Source: Lutibacter litoralis (GTDB taxonomy: Bacteria > Bacteroidota > Bacteroidia > Flavobacteriales > Flavobacteriaceae). From it: DNA of 64,000 bases. The notes beneath the pieces were generated by a model. That model saw only the letters and a list, made by a program, of their open reading frames with translations, was not told the DNA's origin and ran no database searches. Position numbers and translations under genes: made by a program. Shown here in pieces: positions 8,347-16,900 of the stretch (within the stretch, counting starts at the first letter, position 1; the number at the start of each line of letters is the position of its first letter). The stretch lies in NCBI RefSeq assembly GCF_014646675.1, contig NZ_BMNS01000001.1:153766-217765 (forward strand), written 5' to 3'.

Positions 8347-9936
8347 TTATTGATTTACCCCTTCAGGATTTACAATTATAAATTCTGTTCTTCTGTTTAA
8401 CTGGTGTTCTGCTTCAGAGCATTCAACTCCATTAGAACATTTATTAACAAGCTGTGTTTCTCCATATCCTTCTCCTGTAATTCTTGAAGCATCTATACCT
8501 CTTGAAATTATCCACTCGATTGATGATTTTGCTCGTCTATTTGATAAATCCCAATTGTATTGATCTGAAGCACGACTATCCGTATGAGACCCTAATGCTA
8601 TCTTTATATTTGGATATTTATTCATAATCCTAACTACCTTATCTAATTCAATAGCTGCATCTTTTCTAATCTCTGATTTATCTAGATCAAAATAAATTGG
8701 ATTTATATTAACCATAAGTTTACCACGTACAACGACAAACTCAGTAGGTTCTATTGTTAAACCAACAACCAATTCTAAGTCACGAACATTTGAAGTTACA
8801 AACTCTACGCTATCCTCTGAATAATTTTCTTTAGATCCAACAATTTTATAAGATGTTTTACAATCTATTTTAAAACCAAAAGACGCATATTTATCTGCAA
8901 TTATACTTTCGATTTTTTCTCCATTTTCTCCGTATAAAACAACTAATGCTCCAGGTAATAACGCTCCAGTTTCTTTTTCTCTAACTACACCTTCAACTAA
9001 TTGATTACAATCTAGTTCTTCTGGAGTTAGTTCTTCAAAATAATAAATATCATCATCTCCTTTTCCAAATTCTCTGTTAGAAGAAAAATGACCCGAATTT
9101 GCACCTGTTTTTTTAACAAAGGCAAAGTCATCACTTTTACTATTAATTGGATATCCTAAATTCTTTGCAGGTTCAATAGCTTCTTTTCCTATTATTTTTG
9201 TAATATAAATGTCTAATTGTCCTTTTCCATCAAGATATCCGTCAGAAGAGAAATAAAGCACATTGTTTTCATCTATAAAAGGAAACATTTCACTTCCTTT
9301 TGTATTTACATTTGAGCCTAAATTAATAGGTTCTCCATACGATCCATCAGAATTAATATCCACAACATAAATATCTGTCGACCCTAAAGATCCGGGCATA
9401 TCCGAAGTAAAATACAATTTATTTTCTTTAGCATTTAATGTTGGATGCCCAGTTTGGTAATTGTCGCTGTTAAATGGCAAAGGTGTAATATTTGTCCATT
9501 CTCCATCATCACCAACTGTAGCTTTGTATAATTGGATTAAAACCCAACCGTCTTCATCTTTTTCAATTTTTTTGTTAATATAATTATTTCTTGAAAAATA
9601 AACTGTTTTTAAATCTTTTGTAAAAGTTACATTAGATTCGTGATACTTTGTGTTAATAGTTTCTGAAAACCTTTCTACATTGTTAATTTCGCCATCAGCG
9701 GTTAAAGCCCCTTTAAATAGCTCTAGATATGGTTGTTTATTTAAATACCATTTTCTGTTTCTAATAGATTTATCCTTTCTAGAAGAAGCAAAGACAACTT
9801 CATTTTCCCCAAAATAGGTCACTCCAAAATCAGCTAATTTTGTGTTTTCAGAAATGTTTTTGATACTATAATTAACATCCTGTGCATTTAGGTAACCTGC
9901 ACAAAATAATAGTAGTATTAGTGTAATTTTTTTCAT
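8347..9936 (-). CDS. OmpA family protein with PD40 (WD40-like) repeats, type IX secretion cassette
   Basis: 529 residues with a signal peptide ending YLNAQ. Residues about 30-300 form a beta-propeller of PD40-type blades (ENKLYFTSDMPGSLGSTDIYVV, NNVLYFSSDGYLDGKGQLDIY). A CarboxypepD-reg-like domain spans about 310-395. A C-terminal OmpA peptidoglycan-binding domain covers about 410-525 (IYFDLDKSEIRKDAAIELDKV; NWDLSNRRAKSSIEWI). The protein should sit in the outer membrane or periplasm bound to peptidoglycan. It is 15 bases downstream of porP/sprF, itself downstream of the giant secreted protein. This trio is a standard Bacteroidota type IX arrangement, in which the OmpA/PD40 protein is related to PorE/SprE-type accessory factors. 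Confidence 0.92.
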   Translation of the reverse strand: MKKITLILLLFCAGYLNAQDVNYSIKNISENTKLADFGVTYFGENEVVFASSRKDKSIRNRKWYLNKQPYLELFKGALTADGEINNVERFSETINTKYHESNVTFTKDLKTVYFSRNNYINKKIEKDEDGWVLIQLYKATVGDDGEWTNITPLPFNSDNYQTGHPTLNAKENKLYFTSDMPGSLGSTDIYVVDINSDGSYGEPINLGSNVNTKGSEMFPFIDENNVLYFSSDGYLDGKGQLDIYITKIIGKEAIEPAKNLGYPINSKSDDFAFVKKTGANSGHFSSNREFGKGDDDIYYFEELTPEELDCNQLVEGVVREKETGALLPGALVVLYGENGEKIESIIADKYASFGFKIDCKTSYKIVGSKENYSEDSVEFVTSNVRDLELVVGLTIEPTEFVVVRGKLMVNINPIYFDLDKSEIRKDAAIELDKVVRIMNKYPNIKIALGSHTDSRASDQYNWDLSNRRAKSSIEWIISRGIDASRITGEGYGETQLVNKCSNGVECSEAEHQLNRRTEFIIVNPEGVNQ

Positions 9937-9951
9937 ACTTCTGTTTTTTTA

Positions 9952-10854
9952 TTAAAAGAACCTTGGACTCTTTACATTTTTTCTATTAAAATCAAATAAT
10001 AACATTATTTCGTGAGATCCTGAATTAAAATTCCCAAATCTTGTAGTTGTATAATCATAAGCATATCCGACTCTAAAATCATCATTTACTTGAAAACCAA
10101 CTAAAGCACTAATAGAATCATCAAATCTATGTGACAATCCAAGCTCTACTTTTTCATCAACTAAAAGATTTAGTGATAAATCAACAGAAATGGGAGCTCC
10201 AGCTGTCGCTTTTATCATAGTTGAAGGTTTTAACTTTAGATTATCTGCAATATCAAATACATACCCAGAAGTTAAAAAATAGTGCATTTTATCTGAAGCC
10301 GTACTTACAACACCACCTTCCTTTTCAAGGTGTTTTGTCTCTAAAAAATTAGGCGCAGATAATCCAACATAAAACTTATCTGTGTAATAATAAACACCTG
10401 CTCCAAAATTTGGGGATGTTTTATGTATTGGAATATTTAACGGGTCTGGATCTACCATTTCCAATTCTCTAACATCCATAAAAGTTACACCTGCTTTTAA
10501 ACCAAATGCCAGTCTTCCAGTGCTAGAAGTAAAAATGGTATAAGAAAAATCTGCATATATATTATCTTCTTTCACAGGTCCAATTTCATCGTGAATTACA
10601 GATAACCCAATACCTACTGCCCTTCCTATCGGAGAGTGCATCGATAAAGTTACCGTTCTTGGTGCTCCTTCTACACCTACCCATTGCGTTCTCCCCAACA
10701 AACCAATACTAGTGATTCCTTTTGAACCAGCATATGCTGGGTTCAAAACATTCATATTGTACACATACTGAGTATATTGTGGATCTTGTTGACCAAAAAC
10801 AGTTGTTATGGACATTAAGATTAAAAATCCTAAAAGTAATTTTATTTTTTTCAT
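9952..10854 (-). CDS. PorP/SprF family type IX secretion membrane protein
   Basis: 300 residues, signal peptide ending TTVFG. The mature N-terminus QQDPQYTQYVYNMNVLNPAYAGSKG (positions given by motif QYTQY...NPAYAG) is the hallmark of the PorP/SprF family. The rest is alternating beta strands of an outer-membrane barrel, closing with GSHEIMLLFDF. Family members are needed for secretion or surface attachment of a specific partner protein; SprF serves the adhesin SprB in Flavobacterium johnsoniae. By position (69 bases after the giant protein's stop) this copy probably serves that protein. Several paralogues per genome are usual, so I do not assign sprF itself. Confidence 0.94.
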   Translation of the reverse strand: MKKIKLLLGFLILMSITTVFGQQDPQYTQYVYNMNVLNPAYAGSKGITSIGLLGRTQWVGVEGAPRTVTLSMHSPIGRAVGIGLSVIHDEIGPVKEDNIYADFSYTIFTSSTGRLAFGLKAGVTFMDVRELEMVDPDPLNIPIHKTSPNFGAGVYYYTDKFYVGLSAPNFLETKHLEKEGGVVSTASDKMHYFLTSGYVFDIADNLKLKPSTMIKATAGAPISVDLSLNLLVDEKVELGLSHRFDDSISALVGFQVNDDFRVGYAYDYTTTRFGNFNSGSHEIMLLFDFNRKNVKSPRFF

Positions 10855-10878
10855 AAACTTATCTTAAAAAATATTAAA

Positions 10879-10910
10879 GGAAAGAGCGTTCTTTATTATT
10901 CTCTCTTTCC
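10879..10910 (-). terminator. Hairpin between the giant gene and porP/sprF
   Basis: GGAAAGAG (10879-10886) pairs with CTCTTTCC (10903-10910). On the minus strand the stem is followed by TTTAATATTTTTT. It may partly terminate or stabilise the giant gene's mRNA, allowing unequal expression of the downstream genes. Confidence 0.45.
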
Positions 10911-10923
10911 AAAAATTAATGTT

Positions 10924-13900
10924 TTATTTTCTTAAATATACCCAACCAGTTTGTGGTTTTCTTTCATTGTTATTAAAGTAAATAGTGTAGAAATATGTTC
11001 CAGCTGGTAACTGATCACTAGAGAAATTTGCTTTTCCAGAAGAAAAACCATCCCACCATTCTGGTGTTTGATATGGATCTCCATTATGTTTATATTTATA
11101 AACTAGATTTCCGTATCTATCTACAATTTCTAAACCAAAGTTTGGATATAATATTTGTAAGAATTCAATCTCAAATAAATCGTTTATTCCATCTCCATTA
11201 GGTGAAAATCCTTCAGGAACAGTTAATGGTACAATTGGAGCTGTTGCAATTTGATCCATATCATCTTCAAAGATATCACCATTGTTTGGTGTAGAATCTA
11301 AATCAAGTTCATTAACGGCTATTACTTCTGCTATATTTACCCAATCTCCCAGTGGGTTCACATAGGCCGTTATAACTAGAGTCTCAGAACTTCCATTTAA
11401 TACAGTTCCAACATCCCAAATTCCAGAACCATCATCATAACTTCCTATTGAAGTAGAAGCACTTACAAAGTTGTACCCATTTGGTAACAGATCATTTACT
11501 TGAACTCCTGTAGCATCACTTGGTCCATTATTTGTTAGCGTAATTGTAAAATCAACATTAGTTTCAGCATACGGCTGTAAAACACCTGTTGTGCTTACAG
11601 TGCCTAAATTTGGATCTGACAATTCCACCTCTTTGGTTAATTCCAAATCAGCAACTTTAATAGGGTCTGTTGCAATGCAACTTGTATTGTTCGACAAGTC
11701 AGTATCCGTTTGATGCATTTCAGTAATTGTTGCACAGTTTAAATAATCTCCTGTAGCATTTATAATTGCATCAATTACTAATACTTCTGTTTCACCATCT
11801 ACTATTGTACCAACCATCCATTTTCCACTATCATCATCATAAGCACCTCTTGTAGAACTATAATTTAAGAATGTATAACCTGTTGGTAATAAATCTGTAA
11901 CAACTACTTCTGTGCCTTCAATAATACCATCGTTAATCAATCTAATTTCAAATGAAACTTCTGTTCCAACCATAGGTGTTAAATTATTAGCGATTATTGT
12001 TTTTTCAACTTTTAAATCGAGTTCTTGATATGGAGGAGCAGATGCACAGTCATAATCATCTTCACTTGAATTTGCATTACCTGGAGTAGAATCTATATCT
12101 AATTCATTGGCAGCAGTAATCTCCGCGCAATTAATATAATCTCCACTATCCATTACAATTACATCAACAAGTAATACTGCTGTATTTCCAATTTCAATAA
12201 AACCTATATTCCATAATCCAGTTATTGGATTGTAAGTCCCTATTGAAGAGCTATAATTAACAAAATCATATCCTGATGGAATTAAGTCTTTAACTTGAAC
12301 TCCTGTAGCTTCAGTTGGCCCATCATTATTAACTCTAATTTCAAAGGTAATTATATCTCCAACTTCTGGGTCAACAACATCATTTACCACTGATTTAGTT
12401 AAACTTAAATCAATATAAGCCGTAGGCACAATAGAAACAGTCCCTACATTATTTGTAGTATCTGAATCTGATTGATCTGCAGTTACTACACTTGTAGTAT
12501 TGGTTATTGTTTGTCCTAAAGTTCCATCATCAACTGTTGCTGTAATATTCAACATTGCTGTTGCTCCATTTGCTAAATTTCCAATAGACCATAATCCAGA
12601 ACCGTAATTATAAGTTCCTTCAGCAGCTGAATGACTTACGAAAGTAACTCCTACAGGTAAATTATCGATTAAGCTTACATTAGTTGCTATACTAGGTCCA
12701 TTATTCGTCACTGCAATTGTATAAATAATGGTATCTCCTTCATTTGGAGTTGCATTACTTACAGTTTTTACAGTAACTAAATCTGAACTTGTTACTACGA
12801 TTGTTTCTCTATCATCATCTTCTGTTAAGTTTGAATCTACTTGGTCTTGTGTATTTGACACTATGTTTGTTAATGTCATACCTCCTTGATCCATTCCTAC
12901 AACAGCTTCTATAACTATTGTTTCAAACTCTCCGGATTCTAATAAATCAACTTGCCAATTTGGTGCTGTCCATATACCATCACTTGGCATAACATTAGCA
13001 TATGTTAAGCCTGCTGGTAAAGTATCAGTTACTACTAAATTAGTAACTTTTGATGGTCCATTATTAGTAACAGTTATTGTGTATGTTACTATGTCTCCAA
13101 CATTTGGTTTGGCATTGTCTACTACTTTCGTTAAAACTATGTCTGCAAAATTCTCTACACCTATAGTAGCTTCTAATATATCACCATCTGTTGTTGGGTC
13201 TGACTGATCTCCTGTGGCTGCACTTGTACTATTTGTAATTGTTGTACCTGATGTATCTACATCAACTAGTGCTGTTATATTCAACGTTGCTGTTGTCCCA
13301 TCTAAAATGTTTCCAATTGTCCAAATTCCTGAACCACTATTATATGCGCCTGACTGATCATCACTAACATAAGTAACTCCTTGGGGTAATAAGTCGGTTA
13401 AACTTACTCCTGTAGCATCACTTCCTGAATTTGTAACTGCAATTGTATAAACAATGATATCTCCTTCATTTGGTGTAGCATTGCTTACTGTTTTTACCGT
13501 TACTAAATCTGAACTTGTTACTACAATTATCTCTGAAGCATCATCTGGTGTTGAATTACTATCAACCTGATCTTGAGAATTAGATGCTACATTGATTAAT
13601 GTAGCTCCTCCTTGATCCATCCCTACAACAGCTTCTATAACTATTGTTTCTTCTTCTCCTGATTCCAAAATACCAACACTCCAGTTTGGTGCTGCCCAAG
13701 TACCATCACTCGGTGATACAATACCATAAGTTAATCCACTTGGCAATACATCTGTTACTACCAAACTTGTAACTTTTGCAGGTCCGTAGTTAGTTACTGT
13801 TACGGTATAGGTTACCGTATCTCCTACATTTGGATTGTTATTATCCACAACCATAGTTAATACAATATCTGCAACATTGTTAACCGTAATAGCCTCAACT

Positions 13901-16900
13901 AAATCATCGCCTACTGTTGTTGGATCTGATTGATCTCCTGTTGCTGCTGTGGTTGTATTAGTTATTAAATCATTACTAGTATTTGCATCAACAGTAGAAT
14001 CAATAGTTATTGTTGCGTTTCCAGGGAAGGCAATATCTCCAACAGTCCAGATTCCTGAACCTGGATTATAAACCCCTTGAGATGGTATATTGCCTGTGTA
14101 AGTTACACCATTTGGCAATAAATCTGTTAAACTAACATTTGATGCTGCATTAGGACCATTGTTAGTTACCGTTAATGTATAAGTAATTGTTTGTCCTTCG
14201 TCTGGCGTTGAATTACTTACTGTTTTTGTAGTAATCAAATTAGAAGTTCCAGCCAAAACTGTTACAAATACTGTTGCTGTAGTACAGCTTGCAGTTGCTA
14301 CATCATCATCACATAAAGTGTATGTAAATGAATCTACTCCTATGAATCCAAATGGTGGCGTGTAATTAAATGTACCGCCTCCATTATCTGTAATAGTTCC
14401 TCCTTTGGCACTAGTTACATCAAAACTTGTTATTGTTGCATTATCCACAACCGTATCGTTTGTTAAAACATTACCTGTAGTTACAACAGTATTTAAAATT
14501 GTTATTGCTGAATCATTATTTGCAAATGGGTTTCCTTCATCTAAAACTGTTATAAAAACAGTTGCTTTATCACACGTTGGAATTGCGTCATCATCACAAA
14601 TAGTATATGTGAACGTATCTAATCCCGCAAATCCTGCTGCTGGAATATAATCAAATGTACCATCTCCATTATCTGTCACTGTTCCTATTGTTCCTGTAAC
14701 ATCTAAACTTCCTGCTGAATACGCCGCATTATCTACTAAATTATCATTCGCTAAAACATTAATAATAGTTGCTACGGTTGTATCTTCATTAATAATTACT
14801 GAATCGTCTACTGCAATTGGATTTCCTGAATCAACAACAATAATAGTTACTGTAGCTGTATCACATGTTGGAGTTGCGTCGTCATCACAAATAGTATATG
14901 TAAATGTATCTGTTCCTGAAAAACCTACGGCTGGTGTATACTCAAACTCACCACTAGTTCCATTATAAATAACTGTAGCTCCGTTTCCACTTGAATATAC
15001 TAAACTACCTGTATTATAAATTGCATTATCTGCTAAATTATCATTCGCTAATGCATCAATACTTGTTATCGAAACTGTACCCTCTGCAATTAAAATTGAA
15101 TCGTCTACTGCAATTGGATTTCCTGAATCAACAACAATAATAGTTACTGTAGCTGTATCACATGTTGGAGTTCCGTCATCATCACAAATAGTATACGTAA
15201 AAGTATCTATTCCTGAAAAACCTACGGCTGGAATATATCCAAATGTACCATCATTATTATCTGTTACTGTTCCTGTTGTTCCTGTAACATCTAGACTTCC
15301 TGCTGAATAAGTCGCATTGTCTGCTAAGTTATCATTCCCAATAGCATTAATTAATGTTGAAGTTGTAGTACCTTCTAGTATTGAAATTTCATCGTTAACA
15401 GCGATTGGATTTCCCGTATCAGCAACTGTTATAGTTACTGTTGCTGTATCACAAGAGGCCGTTGGTGAATCATCATCACAAATAGTATATGTAAATGTAT
15501 CTGTTCCTGAAAAACCTACTGCAGGTGTATACTCAAACTCACCACTAGTTCCATTATAAATAACTGTAACTCCGTTTCCACTTGAATACACTAAACTACC
15601 TGTATTGTAAGTTGCATTATCTGCTAAAGTATCATTAGCTAATGCATCAATACTTGTTGCCAAAACTGTACCCTCTGCAATTAAAACTGAATCGTCTACT
15701 GCAATTGGATTTCCTGAATCAACAACGATAATAGTTACTGTAGCTGTATCACAGGTTGGAGTTGCGTCATCATCACAAATAGTATATATAAAGGTATCTA
15801 TTCCTGAAAAACCTACGGCTGGAATATATCCAAATGTACCATCATTATTATCTGTTACTGTTCCTGTAGTCCCTGTAACATTTAGACTTCCTAATGAATA
15901 AGTCGCATTGTCTGCTAAGTTATCATTCCCAATAGCATTAATTAATGTTGAAGTTGTAATACCTTCTGGTATTGAAACCGCATCGTTAACAGCGATTGGA
16001 TTTCCTGTATCAGCAACTGTAATAGTTACTGTTGCTGTATCACAAGAGGCCGTTGGTGAATCATCATCACAAATAGTATATGTAAATGTATCTGTTCCTG
16101 AAAAACCTACAGCTGGAATATATCCAAATGTACCATTATCATTATCTGTTATTGTTGCTCCATTTCCACTTGAATACACTAAACTTCCTATTAAATAGTT
16201 GGTATTGTCTTGAGTGTTATCATTTCCAATAGCATTAATTAAAGTGGATGTTGTTGTACCCTCTGCAATTAAAACTGCATCATTTACTGCAATTGGATTA
16301 CCTTGATCATTTACAACTACTGTTATTTCTGCCGTTGTACAATTTGTAGGACTTGCTGTTTCACAAATTTGATACACAATTGAATATGTTCCCGCTGTAG
16401 CAGCTGCACTTACACTAACTGCACCTGTTGCTGTATCTAAAGTAACTTCAGCACTTGTTGAGCTAACCTCAGTTAAAATAACTGTAGCTGTTGTTGGTGT
16501 AACACCTGCTAAATCATCATTTGCAAGTACATTTGATATAACAGTACTAGCAGTACCTTCAATTCCGGAACCATTATCATTTATTGCTGTAATGTTATTT
16601 TCTGTAATGGTAAGTAAAGCTGCTGCTGAAAAAACATCTGTATCGCAAATATAAGCTGGAGAATACACCTGTAAACGATATAAATTTCCATCTAATGTAC
16701 TATTAACAGCTGTAATACCTAATGTTGTAGTAGTTGCTCCACTATAAGTTGTTATATCATCAACAATATCATTCCAAACTCCTGCTCCATCAACTTGCTC
16801 TTGCCATTGGTATTGAACAGCTGTTCCGGTACCTGTTGAGCTTGCTGTTGATGTAAAACTTATATTTGCAAATGGTATAGTTGAGATATCAACTGGATCT

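Noticed and set aside
14405-16198. Several 80-96 codon plus-strand frames inside the giant gene
   Set aside because: They are antisense shadows of the repeated domains; two are near copies simply because the repeats are.
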